Source: Lysobacterales bacterium
Lineage (GTDB): Bacteria > Pseudomonadota > Gammaproteobacteria > Xanthomonadales > SZUA-5
Direction of reading: 5' to 3'
Length of the DNA: 64,000 bases
NCBI GenBank assembly: GCA_019187485.1
Contig: JABAQR010000017.1
Location: forward strand, 1 to 64,000
Shown piece by piece: positions 17,820 to 30,349 of the stretch (its first letter is position 1; the number at the start of each line of letters is the position of its first letter). The notes below the pieces were generated by a model. It saw only the letters and a list, made by a program, of their open reading frames with translations, made no database searches and was not told where the DNA came from. Both the position numbers and the translations under genes were made by a program.

Positions 17820-19370
17820 ATGTTCCTGTCGCTGTTGAGTGGCAACCAGAAGGGCCGGGTGATCAGGATCGAGCGCGACGGAATCCTCGGGCGCGATCCG
17901 GGCGTCGTCTATGCGATCGACGATCCCACCGTCTCGCGCCGCCACGCGGAATTGCTGCTTACCCGCGATGGTTGCATCGTGCGCGATCTCGGCAGCGCCA
18001 ACGGCACCGAGATCAATGGCGCGCGCCTGACGGGCGAGCGTGTGTTGTCCGAGGGCGACATCGTCGGGCTGGGTCGGGTCACGTTGCAGTACACCGGGCA
18101 ACTGGCGGGCACCGTTCGCGGCGACGGACTGCCCGCCGTGGCGGTCGAACAGACCTTGTCGCCGGCTTGCTCGGACTCCGATTTCGTCAGGCCGATGCTG
18201 GCGGCCATGCGCAGCGAGCAGACCAATGCCGAGGCACAGGCCGTAGCAATCCTGCAGATACTGATCGAGGGACTGCCCGGTGCGGCACGTGCAAGCCTGG
18301 TCGACTGGAAGGCCGGTCGCATCCTGGCGCGCGCACCGGCTGGTGCGGAAATCTCGCGCGGCACGCTGTTTCGCGCGCTGGCAGCGTTGAAGTCGGCACC
18401 CAAGGGCGTCGCCGTGTGGACCGCGGACGATTGCGCGGCCCTCGCACGATCACTGTCCCTGCCCGAGATTCCGTCCTTCATCGCGCTGCCAGTGGAGCAT
18501 CCCGTCGGACTACTGATCGAGGCCGGCGTCGAGCAGGCCGCGCCTGCCCACAATCCGGGGCTCGACCGGTTTGTGGACGTCGCGATGCTGCTGCGGATTC
18601 CGTTGGCAGCAATCCGCTCGCAGGCGGCAGCCGCTTCGCGCAAGATGCGCGATTCGGACCTGCGCCTTGCGCAACGCATCCAGCAACGTCTGTTGACCCC
18701 GCCGCCGGAGCAGATCGACGGCTTCGAGCTGGCCTGCAGCTACACGCCGGCGATGATGGTCGGCGGCGACTTCTTCCACATCGAAAGGCACGGCGAGGAA
18801 CTCGCGGTGCTGATCGGCGACGTCTCGGGCAAGGGCGTTTCCGCCGCGATGTACATGGCCTATCTGGTCGCCGACCTGCGTCACCAGTTGAAATCCAATA
18901 TCGGCCCGGCCGAGCTGCTCGAGAACCTGCAACGTTCGCTGATTCCCGTGCTCGAACCGGGTATGTTCGTAACCGTGGCGGCGGTGTTCGTCAACACCCG
19001 CACCGGCATGTGCAGGGTCGGCTTGGCCGGGCACTCGGCGCCGGTGCTGCGCACGTCGGCGCGCAAGGTGATCGAGATGGGTTTGGACCCCGGATCGCCG
19101 ATCGGGACCGACAGTTCACTTGCCGTGCGCGAGCAGCGCCTCGCGCTCGCCCCGGGCGATTGCCTGGTACTGACCACCGATGGCGTGGAAGAGGGCGAGA
19201 ACAGCACCGGCGATCCCTACGGAAAAGCGCGTCGCGATCAGGTGCTGATCTCCTGCGACAGCGCTGGCGAGATCAACCAGGCGTTGCGCAAGTCCTTGAT
19301 GGAGTTTGTCGGCAAGGACCGCTCGACCGACGACTTGACGATCATCTGCCTGGGTCGCCTGCGTGGCTGA
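17820..19370 (+). CDS. FHA domain / PP2C (SpoIIE-type) serine phosphatase
   Basis: 516 residues from the ATG at 17820. The FHA domain occupies about residues 1-90 (GRDP..; SRRHAELL; GSANGTEING), binding phosphothreonine. A GAF-like segment follows (about 110-270), then a linker helix (RIQQRLLTP) and a SpoIIE/RsbU-type PP2C domain (about 285-516) with VGGDFF, GDVSGKG and STDDLTIICLG metal-site motifs. Such phosphatases usually dephosphorylate STAS anti-anti-sigma proteins; a STAS gene converges on it 153 bases away, followed by two more FHA genes. This suggests one partner-switching module in which phospho-Thr signals enter through FHA domains. Confidence 0.85.
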   Translation: MFLSLLSGNQKGRVIRIERDGILGRDPGVVYAIDDPTVSRRHAELLLTRDGCIVRDLGSANGTEINGARLTGERVLSEGDIVGLGRVTLQYTGQLAGTVRGDGLPAVAVEQTLSPACSDSDFVRPMLAAMRSEQTNAEAQAVAILQILIEGLPGAARASLVDWKAGRILARAPAGAEISRGTLFRALAALKSAPKGVAVWTADDCAALARSLSLPEIPSFIALPVEHPVGLLIEAGVEQAAPAHNPGLDRFVDVAMLLRIPLAAIRSQAAAASRKMRDSDLRLAQRIQQRLLTPPPEQIDGFELACSYTPAMMVGGDFFHIERHGEELAVLIGDVSGKGVSAAMYMAYLVADLRHQLKSNIGPAELLENLQRSLIPVLEPGMFVTVAAVFVNTRTGMCRVGLAGHSAPVLRTSARKVIEMGLDPGSPIGTDSSLAVREQRLALAPGDCLVLTTDGVEEGENSTGDPYGKARRDQVLISCDSAGEINQALRKSLMEFVGKDRSTDDLTIICLGRLRG

Positions 19371-19523
19371 AGCGGTGTGGGGCGGGGTGCACCGACGGAA
19401 ACGATTGCCGGGGCGATGATCCTCTCTTGCGGGGCCGTTCCTCGCGTTCCCCGGTGCGACCCGTGGGAGCGCGTGGCGGCCCCGGTGCGCGTCCGTCGGG
19501 AGACGCTTGCGCGCCGCCGCATC

Positions 19524-20042
19524 CTATTGGCCCTTGAACCAGGCGAGCAGGCGTGCGAACAGGCCGGGCTTCGGCGCCTGTTTCGCACCGAGCAGATCGG
19601 CCGCCTGACGGCCAAGGGATGGGCTTGGCGAGGCCATTCTGGGGGCGCTCGACGAAGCGCCCAGAATGTCGGCGGCAGCCTTACCGATCGCCGGTGCCGA
19701 GCTCGGGTCGTTGCCGAGCGCGCTCGCGATGTCGGCGGCGATCATGAACAGCTTGCTGAAGCCCGACAGGTCGAAGACCTGCCGCACGCTCGGCGCCAGG
19801 CCACACAGGCGCATTGCGCCGCCGCCGGTTTGCACCTGCTTTGCGAGCGCGAGCAGCACCCTCAGGCCGGCGCTGCTGACGTAGCTGATCCCTGACAGAT
19901 CGACGACGAAGCGCCGTTCGCCGGCCGCAGTGAGATCGTGCGCGGCCAGTTCGAAGTCGGCCGAGGTCTCGGTGTCGAGACGCCCGTTCAAGCGCAGAAC
20001 GCGGAAATCCTCCTGGATTTCGCTGCCGATTTCGAGTGCCAT
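19524..20042 (-). CDS. STAS-domain anti-sigma-factor antagonist with C-terminal tail
   Basis: 172 residues. Residues 1-105 form a SpoIIAA/RsbV-like STAS domain with the phospho-acceptor loop DLSGISYVSSAGLRVLL. Residues about 110-172 are a low-complexity Ala/Ser/Pro tail ending in a short amphipathic segment (LFARLLAWFKGQ) that could bind membrane or a partner. Such proteins bind an anti-sigma kinase when unphosphorylated and are recharged by a PP2C phosphatase; the likely one is encoded convergently at 17820. Third gene of the minus-strand operon, 7 bases after the FHA gene. Confidence 0.85.
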   Translation of the reverse strand: MALEIGSEIQEDFRVLRLNGRLDTETSADFELAAHDLTAAGERRFVVDLSGISYVSSAGLRVLLALAKQVQTGGGAMRLCGLAPSVRQVFDLSGFSKLFMIAADIASALGNDPSSAPAIGKAAADILGASSSAPRMASPSPSLGRQAADLLGAKQAPKPGLFARLLAWFKGQ

Positions 20043-20049
20043 GCGAACC

Positions 20050-21063
20050 TCAAAGCAAGCGGAAGTTGAACTGGGCGGGTCCGACCGACAGCGTATCACC
20101 GTCGGCCAGCACATGTTCCTGCACGACATTGCCGTTGACTTTGACCTGGCCGCTGGCGGCGACATCGCGCGCACTGAACCCGGCGCGAGTCATGACGATC
20201 TCCAGATGACGTTTGGCGATGCCGGCGGCCGACAACTGCAGATCACAACCGGTGTCGCTGCCGATGCTCACCGGCTTCAGGCCGAGCGTCTGCACCACCG
20301 AACCCGCTTCGGGGTTGCGCGGCTCCAGACGCCCCTGGCGAAACACCACGGTGGCATCCGGGTTGCGTGAACTCCGGCCGCTGGCACGTGGTGCGCCAAC
20401 CGTGACGGCTGGCGCCATCGGCGACGCGGGCGTTGCTACCGCCACCGGCGCAGCCGCTGCCGGGGACGCCGCGGCAGCCGGGCTCGACGCCGCGGCTGCG
20501 GAATCGACGGGCATGGGCGTGCCGGGTCTGATTGGCACCGCGATCACGGTTGCTTCGGAGAGCATCGGTGGCGTGATCGCCACCATGCGCTCGGTGTCCT
20601 CATCGTTGCCGTCGAGTTCGGCTTCGCTGGCGACCACGGCGAGGAAGCGTTCTTTCAGCGCGAGCGCCTGTGCGCGTGCCGCACCGACCGTTCGAATGCG
20701 CGAATCGACCGCCTCGACGCGTTTTTTCGTCTCCGCCTCGTCGAACTCACCCAAGGCATGGCGGAAGTCGATCTCCTCGCGGTCCAGGCTTGCTGCGCTG
20801 AAGCTCGCCTCCAGTGCGGCCAGTTCGGTGCGCAGCGAGCGGTAGAGATCGCCGACGCTCTGCTTCAGTGGCGCAGCCTGCGAGGCGAGTTCGGCCATGC
20901 GCCGCCGATAGTCGTCCTGGACGCGCTGGTAGACCTCGACGGATACCTTCTCGCGCTGGGCTTCCATCGCTTTCAGGCGCTCGCTCAGCTGGTCGTGTTC
21001 GCCCTTGATGCGCGCCAGGGTTTCGATGGCGCCGAGGTCGATCTTGTTCAGGTCCACGGACAT
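20050..21063 (-). CDS. coiled-coil protein with C-terminal FHA domain
   Basis: 337 residues. An N-terminal coiled coil (about 10-165) with long Glu/Lys/Arg heptads (IKGEHDQLSERLKAMEAQRE) is followed by a Pro/Ala-rich linker (about 180-235) and an FHA domain (about 250-337) with IGSDTGCDLQL, KRHLEIV and GQVKVNGNVV. The motif SxxH is changed to KRH, so phosphothreonine binding may be weakened. GGAG lies 5 bases before the ATG. Middle gene of the cNMP-FHA / FHA / STAS operon; probably a scaffold. Confidence 0.8.
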   Translation of the reverse strand: MSVDLNKIDLGAIETLARIKGEHDQLSERLKAMEAQREKVSVEVYQRVQDDYRRRMAELASQAAPLKQSVGDLYRSLRTELAALEASFSAASLDREEIDFRHALGEFDEAETKKRVEAVDSRIRTVGAARAQALALKERFLAVVASEAELDGNDEDTERMVAITPPMLSEATVIAVPIRPGTPMPVDSAAAASSPAAAASPAAAAPVAVATPASPMAPAVTVGAPRASGRSSRNPDATVVFRQGRLEPRNPEAGSVVQTLGLKPVSIGSDTGCDLQLSAAGIAKRHLEIVMTRAGFSARDVAASGQVKVNGNVVQEHVLADGDTLSVGPAQFNFRLL

Positions 21064-21100
21064 GGCGTCTCCAGACGGAAGGACGGGCAGGGGCGATGCA

Positions 21101-21979
21101 TCAAAGCGGTTCGACTCGCAGTTCCACCGAGCCGAAACGCAGCACATCGCCGGCGGTCAACGGCCGTGCCTGGCCGGTTGCGACGCGTGCGCCGTTGATG
21201 AAGGTTCCGTTGGTGGTGCCGACTTCCTCGCGCAGGAACAGCATGCCGCCTTCGTTAATCACCTTGGCGTGTCGTCGGGACAGGCTGCGCTGGCCATCGA
21301 GCGGACCCAGGTTGATTTCCGGCAGCAGACCGGTGACCGGATCCGGTCGGCCGATCAGCAACTCCGGTTTGTCCGTGTTGAGTGCGAACTCCGCGCCGCT
21401 GTCGACGTGCACGAGCTTGACCGGTTGGCCGAGCTTGCCGGGGTCGACGACCTCGGCGCGACGGGTGGGCGTGAGCTGCGCCAGCCTGGGCACTTCACCG
21501 CGCACCGTGGTGCGTGGTGGTTCAGGAGTCGGTGCCGGCGCCGGATCGACGCCGGTGGGTGCTGGCGCGGGTGCCGGAGCGGGCCGCTCGCCGTCCGCGC
21601 GCAACTGCTCGATTTCCACGTGCGCAGATTGCAGCTGCTCTTCGGTACGACGCAGGCGTGCGACCAGCTTGCGCATGATCCTCACGGCGATTTCGAAGTT
21701 GTCGCGCAGCATGCCTGCGAAGGCGGCGCGGTCCACCCGCAGCAACCGCGCCGGTGTTACCGCGCGCACCGACGCGAAGCGCGGCTGGTCCTCCAGGATC
21801 GCCATTTCGCCGAAGAAATCGCCGGGGCCCAGAGTGGCGAGCGGCGTCGGACCACGCGCACCGCGCAGCACCTCCAGCGTGCCGGCCTCGATGATGTACA
21901 TCTCGCTCCCGGCGTCGCCTTCGCGGAACACGTAGTGGCCCGCGGTCATGTCGACGAACACCGGTTTCTGATCGCTCAT
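21101..21979 (-). CDS. cyclic-nucleotide-binding domain / FHA domain protein
   Basis: 292 residues. Residues 1-120 are a cNMP-binding (CRP-type) beta-roll with FREGDAGSEMYIIEAGTLEV and the phosphate-binding-cassette region GPGDFFGEMAILEDQPRFAS; no HTH follows. A helix and a Pro/Ala-rich linker (about 130-160) join it to a C-terminal FHA domain with LLIGRPDP, SRRHAKV and GTTNGTFING. It probably couples a cyclic-nucleotide or other ligand signal to phosphothreonine binding. First gene of the operon; 38 bases separate it from the next. Confidence 0.85.
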   Translation of the reverse strand: MSDQKPVFVDMTAGHYVFREGDAGSEMYIIEAGTLEVLRGARGPTPLATLGPGDFFGEMAILEDQPRFASVRAVTPARLLRVDRAAFAGMLRDNFEIAVRIMRKLVARLRRTEEQLQSAHVEIEQLRADGERPAPAPAPAPTGVDPAPAPTPEPPRTTVRGEVPRLAQLTPTRRAEVVDPGKLGQPVKLVHVDSGAEFALNTDKPELLIGRPDPVTGLLPEINLGPLDGQRSLSRRHAKVINEGGMLFLREEVGTTNGTFINGARVATGQARPLTAGDVLRFGSVELRVEPL

Positions 21980-22097
21980 CGGAGGGCTCGGCGGGACACG
22001 GCGGCGAGGCCGCGAGTATGCCGAGCGGTGGAATGGAGCGGCAAGCCGCGGAACCGGGAAGCAGGAACCGCGCGGGCATCAGCAGTCCAAGGCTCAC

Positions 22098-22140
22098 CCT
22101 TCGCGATCATCCACGCGCCTTCATGAAGCATCCGGACTAG
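22098..22140 (+). repeat. second copy of the 43-base REP-like unit
   Basis: CCCTTCGCGATCATCC..TCATGAAGCATCCGGACTAG matches 17738-17780 at 37 of 43 positions in the same orientation. The core CTTCATGAAG is itself palindromic. It sits between the start of the cNMP-FHA gene and the atp promoter hairpin. Confidence 0.6.
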
Positions 22141-22213
22141 AGCCCCCGCTCCAACATTCGACCATCGAACCGTCGATTCCAGGTTGCGGGGGCTTTCTGC
22201 CGACCCATATACT
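22141..22213 (+). promoter_or_regulatory. atp operon promoter overlapped by a hairpin
   Basis: A -10 box TATACT (22208-22213) has a -35 candidate TTGCGG (22184-22189) 18 bases upstream. The -35 box lies inside the right arm of a perfect 9-bp inverted repeat, AGCCCCCGC (22141-22149) with GCGGGGGCT (22186-22194), which may end transcripts from upstream or act as an operator. The first gene, atpI, starts 60 bases downstream. Confidence 0.5.
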
Positions 22214-22272
22214 TTCGCTGATTTTTCACCCGGCCCTGCTTGCTTCGGTCGGCAACGGTTTCGGGGTGGTGC

Positions 22273-23788
<1,516 letters not shown>

Positions 23789-23851
23789 TCCGTCCCACGA
23801 CCGCGAAGGCTGGCGATCGCCTTGGGGCGGTCGCCATTACGGAGTAAAGCG

Positions 23852-24328
23852 ATGAACATCAATCTGACTCTGGTCATCCAGGGGCTCGCATTCTTCGCGA
23901 CCGCCTGGCTGGTCATGAAGTTCGGCTGGCCGTACATCATCCGCGCGATCGAGGAACGGCAGAAGAAGATCGCCGATGGCCTCGCCGCTGCCGAGGAAGG
24001 CAAGAAGGCGCTCGCCTCCGCCAGCGAAAAGCAGGATCAGGTGATCCGCGAGGCGCGTGGCGAAGCCGCGGGCATCCGCGACCGCGCCGAGAAGGAATAC
24101 GCGAGCATCCTCGACAAGGCCAAGGCGGACGCGATCGCCGAAGGCAACCGCCAGAAGGCGATCGCCATCGCCGAGATCGAGACCGCCGCGCACCGCGCCC
24201 GCGAGGAGCTGGCGCACAAGGTGGCCGAGCTCGCGGTGAAAGGCGCCGAGCGCCTGATCCGCAAGGAAATCGATGCCAAGGCGCACAAGCAGTTGCTCGA
24301 CGATTTGATCAGCGAGATCGCGCGATGA
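23852..24328 (+). CDS. atpF: F0F1 ATP synthase subunit b
   Basis: 158 residues: one N-terminal membrane helix ([20 protein letters not shown]) and a long charged Ala/Glu/Lys helix that dimerises to form the peripheral stalk. Start at the ATG preceded by GGAG (23841), not the ATG ten codons upstream. Overlaps atpH by 4 bases (ATGA). Confidence 0.96.
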   Translation: MNINLTLVIQGLAFFATAWLVMKFGWPYIIRAIEERQKKIADGLAAAEEGKKALASASEKQDQVIREARGEAAGIRDRAEKEYASILDKAKADAIAEGNRQKAIAIAEIETAAHRAREELAHKVAELAVKGAERLIRKEIDAKAHKQLLDDLISEIAR

Positions 24329-24858
24329 GCAACACCCTCACCCTGGCGCGCCCGTATGCGCGTGCCGCCTTCGAACTCGCCAAGGGCGAGGGTGCCGCCG
24401 CCGCGTGGTCGAACCGGCTCGGCTTCGCCGCGCAGGTCATCGGTCAGTCGGCGGTGCAGGCGCTGGTCGGCAGTCCCAAGCTCGGGGCGGCCGACCGCGT
24501 CGCGCTGTTTCTGCCCGAGGGCGAGACGGCCGACGGCAGCTTCGCGCGCTTCCTGACCCTGCTCGAGGCCAACCAGCGCTTGCCGCTGCTGGCCGAGATC
24601 GCCGGGCTCTACGAGGAGTTGCGCGCCGACGACGAACGCACCTTGAAAGTGCGCGTCAGGAGCGCGCTGCCGATCGACCCGGCGCAGCAGCAGCAGCTCG
24701 TCGGGGCGCTCGCCAAGCGCTTCGATCGCGCGGTCACGCTCGACGTCGTGCTCGACCCCGAGCTGATCGGCGGCGCGGTCGTCGAGGCCGGCGACATCGT
24801 CATCGACGGCTCGTTGCGCGGCAAGCTCGCCCGCCTGCGCGCCGAACTCGTCCAGTAA
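24325..24858 (+). CDS. atpH: F0F1 ATP synthase subunit delta
   Basis: 177 residues, N-terminal six-helix region starting [15 protein letters not shown] and C-terminal [14 protein letters not shown] motif with the final [13 protein letters not shown]. It ties the peripheral stalk to the top of the alpha3beta3 head. Start overlaps the atpF stop; a 60-base gap precedes atpA. Confidence 0.96.
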   Translation: MSNTLTLARPYARAAFELAKGEGAAAAWSNRLGFAAQVIGQSAVQALVGSPKLGAADRVALFLPEGETADGSFARFLTLLEANQRLPLLAEIAGLYEELRADDERTLKVRVRSALPIDPAQQQQLVGALAKRFDRAVTLDVVLDPELIGGAVVEAGDIVIDGSLRGKLARLRAELVQ

Positions 24859-24918
24859 TACCCCGCCGCGCCCGCCCAGCGGCGCGCGGCACGAATTCAC
24901 TATCCGGATCCATTCGCC

Positions 24919-26466
<1,548 letters not shown>

Positions 26467-26474
26467 TTGAAGCA

Positions 26475-26580
26475 GTGAGTGGTGAATGGTGAGTGGTGAA
26501 TGGCGAAAGCCTGCACACCGCGACACCGCGCTACTCACTACTCACCACTGAGCGCGGCACAGCCGCGCGGACCACTCACA
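26475..26580 (+). repeat. composite inverted repeat, GTGAGT type (atpA-atpG junction)
   Basis: Left arm at 26475-26503 repeats GTGAGTG/GTGAATG; right arm at 26531-26549 is the complement (CTACTCACTACTCACCACT). It is followed by a hairpin GCGCGGC-ACA-GCCGCGC (26552-26568) and a further ACCACTCAC. The element lies between the atpA stop and the atpG start and would fold in the mRNA. Same architecture as the elements at 27460 and 29046. Confidence 0.8.
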
Positions 26581-26596
26581 GCGAGCGAAGCGAGCC

Positions 26597-27459
26597 ATGG
26601 CAGGCGCAAGAGAAATCCGGACCAAGATCAAGAGCGTGCAGAACACCCGCAAGGTGACGCGCGCGCTGGAGATGGTGTCGGCCAGCAAGATCCGGCGCGC
26701 GCAGGACCTGATGAAGGCTTCGCGTCCGTATGCGCGACTGATGCGCCAGGTGATCGGCCACGTCGCCAAGGCCAACACCGAGTACCAGCACCCCTTCCTG
26801 GTCGAGCGCGAGGAGGTCTCGCACGTCGGCTATGTGATCGTCTCCACCGACCGCGGCCTCTGCGGCGGCCTCAACGCCAACCTGTTCCGCCGCCTGCTGG
26901 CCGACATGCGCCAGTGGCAGGAAAAGAAGGTGCAGGTCGACGTGGTCTGCATCGGCCAGAAGGCGACCGCCTTCTTCAAGCGGCTGAAGGTGAACTTCGT
27001 CGGCTCGGTCACCCACCTCGGCGAGAAGCCGCGCGTGGAAGCCCTGATCGGCGCGATCAAGGTGATGCTCGACAGCTACATGCAGGGACGCGTCGACCGC
27101 CTGTTCCTCTGCTACAACGATTTCGTCAACACCATGACGCAGAAACCGACGATGAGTCAGTTGCTGCCGTTGCCGCCGGCAGACGACATCGACAGCAAGC
27201 ACGGTTGGGACTACCTCTACGAGCCCGGCGCGCCCGAGATCATGGATCACGTGTTGACGCGCTACATCGAGAGCCTGGTCTATCAGGCGGTGCTCGAGAA
27301 CCTCGCCAGCGAGCACGCCGCGCGCATGGTCGCGATGAAGTCCGCATCGGACAACGCCACCAAGCTCATCGGCGAGCTGACCCTGGTCTACAACAAGGCC
27401 CGCCAGGCCGCGATCACGCAGGAAATCAGCGAGATCGTGGGCGGCGCGGCAGCGGTTTA

Positions 27460-27460
<1 letters not shown>
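26597..27460 (+). CDS. atpG: F0F1 ATP synthase subunit gamma
   Basis: 287 residues: [27 protein letters not shown].. start and the C-terminal helix ([20 protein letters not shown], ..[12 protein letters not shown]) form the central coiled-coil rotor; [11 protein letters not shown] lies in between. Rotates inside alpha3beta3. Its stop codon is directly continued by the left arm of the next repeat. Confidence 0.98.
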
Positions 27461-29038
<1,578 letters not shown>

Positions 29039-29045
29039 CGGCGGC

Positions 29046-29137
29046 AGTGAGTGGTGAGTAGTGAGTGGTGAGTAACAGCTCGTACTCGCAGGCTCTTACT
29101 CACTACTGAGCGCGGCGCAGCCGCGCGCACCACTCAC
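29046..29137 (+). repeat. composite inverted repeat, GTGAGT type (atpD-atpC junction)
   Basis: Left arm 29046-29074 (AGTGAGTGGTGAGTAGTGAG..), right arm CTTACTCACTACT at 29095-29107, then hairpin GCGCGGC-GCA-GCCGCGC (29110-29126) and CACCACTCAC. The 3' half is nearly identical to that at 27520-27567, although the two spacers share little else. Confidence 0.8.
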
Positions 29138-29202
29138 CCGACGAAAAGGGTTCGACAGGGCCCGAAGCAACATCCAATGGCAGCAGAGGTAGTCCGTAGC
29201 CC

Positions 29203-29628
29203 ATGAGCACCATCCGCGTCGACGTCGTCAGTGCCGAGCACGAGGTTTTCCGCGGCGAGGCCAAGCTGGTGGTTGCCACTGGCGAGATGGGCGAGCTCGG
29301 CATCGCGCCGCGCCACGCGCCGTTGATCACGCGCCTGAAGCCCGGCCAGGTGCGCGTGATCCAGCCGAACGATGAGGAACTGTTCCTGTACGTGTCCGGC
29401 GGCATCCTCGAGGTGCAGCCGACGGTGGTCACCATCCTCACCGACACCGCGGTGCGTGCGGCCGACCTCGACGAGGCCAAGGTGCGCGAGGCCAAGGAAG
29501 CCGCCGAACGCGCGATCGCCAACCAGATGGACGCCAAGGAAGTCGCCGCCGCCCAGGCCGAACTCGCCGCACTCGCCGCGCAGTTGCAGGCGATCGACCG
29601 CTTGCGCAAGATGGGTCAGAAGCACTGA
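29203..29628 (+). CDS. atpC: F0F1 ATP synthase subunit epsilon
   Basis: 141 residues: N-terminal beta sandwich ([33 protein letters not shown]) and C-terminal helical hairpin ([19 protein letters not shown]..). It couples rotor to head and inhibits ATP hydrolysis. Last gene of the operon; no obvious terminator follows. Confidence 0.97.
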   Translation: MSTIRVDVVSAEHEVFRGEAKLVVATGEMGELGIAPRHAPLITRLKPGQVRVIQPNDEELFLYVSGGILEVQPTVVTILTDTAVRAADLDEAKVREAKEAAERAIANQMDAKEVAAAQAELAALAAQLQAIDRLRKMGQKH

Positions 29629-30114
29629 AAGCGCGGGCAGGGATCGCACGCCTGTGGCCACCGCCCGCGATGGCCTGGCGTTTTCCGAAATTCGCGTCCA
29701 CGCAAAGGCGCGGCCACGCGATCGGCCGACACCCCAGACGCGACTGCGTGCCTCCATACTGTGACGTCGCGGCTGGATTCCGGCGCGTTCGCTGCCGGTT
29801 GATCGGTTGAGTTGTGTTAGCGTTGCCGCCCAGCGTAATGACAGGCGGTTTCCGATGCATTCTGGCCCGAGGCGAGGCGAACGAAGCGTGCCAATCGGCG
29901 GCATGCGCGGCGTGCCATGCGCCGACTTCGATGCTCGCAACGGCATGCGGACTGCGGCCGGAGGTTGCGACTGGGCCGCGGCGATGACCAGCAACGGTCC
30001 GTTCGGGCCGGATGACGCAGAAATGATCGTCGTTTCTCTCGCGGCCCTGCGCGGATTTTCGATGCCCGCGGGCATTCGTCCAACGGTGACGGTGATCGAC
30101 TCGGGGAACGCGCC
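29629..30114. other. intergenic region upstream of the borosin-like cassette
   Basis: Separates the atp operon from the two-gene cassette. The 15-mer TTGAGTTGTGTTAGC at 29807-29821 recurs, with one change, at 56850-56864 upstream of a large exported protein, suggesting a shared promoter element. A 93-codon frame from 29855 to 30136 overlaps the next gene's start but has lower third-position GC (about 72 %) than its neighbours and no recognisable domain; it is not called. Confidence 0.45.
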
Positions 30115-30339
30115 ATGTCCAGGCTGCTGCGACTGATGCGAGAACTCGGGGCCGACGCGGCCCTGGCGCAGGAGTATCACAACGATCCGCAGGCTGTGAT
30201 CGCGCGCTACGACTTGTCCACCGAGGAGCGCGATGCGCTGTTGGGCAAGGATTATGCGGCGATCAAGCGCCTGACCGGCCTCAAGGATGGCCAGTTCGCG
30301 ACCAACAGCACCGTCAAGGCTTACGACGGCCGCGACTGA
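30115..30339 (+). CDS. putative borosin-type RiPP precursor peptide (split borosin)
   Basis: 74 residues. Residues 1-56 are predicted all-helical: LMRELGADAALAQEYHNDP, then QAVIARYDLSTEERDALLGK and DYAAIKRLTGL. From memory this pattern matches the Shewanella SonA precursor (L-G-x-D-A-x-L-x-x-x-Y...N/D-P-x-A-V, L-T/S-x-E-x, K-x-L-x-G), whose helical 'borosin binding domain' resembles a LigA fold. The last 18 residues (KDGQFATNSTVKAYDGRD) would be the unstructured core whose backbone amides are methylated; SonA also ends in a Gly/Asp-rich tail. The stop is 10 bases before the methyltransferase fusion. An alternative reading is a stand-alone LigA-like helical protein, but the partner gene argues for a precursor. 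Confidence 0.8.
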   Translation: MSRLLRLMRELGADAALAQEYHNDPQAVIARYDLSTEERDALLGKDYAAIKRLTGLKDGQFATNSTVKAYDGRD

Positions 30340-30349
30340 GCCCGCGACC

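Noticed and set aside
29855-30136. 93-codon frame overlapping the start of the borosin precursor gene
   Set aside because: No domain, no clear RBS, third-position GC about 72 % against a higher value in neighbours, and overlap with a gene that has strong support. Could be revisited if conserved in relatives.
30115-30339. Reading the 74-residue protein as a LigA subunit of an extradiol dioxygenase
   Set aside because: The helical pattern is similar, but no LigB partner exists here and the C-terminal flexible tail plus the adjacent methyltransferase fit a borosin precursor better.
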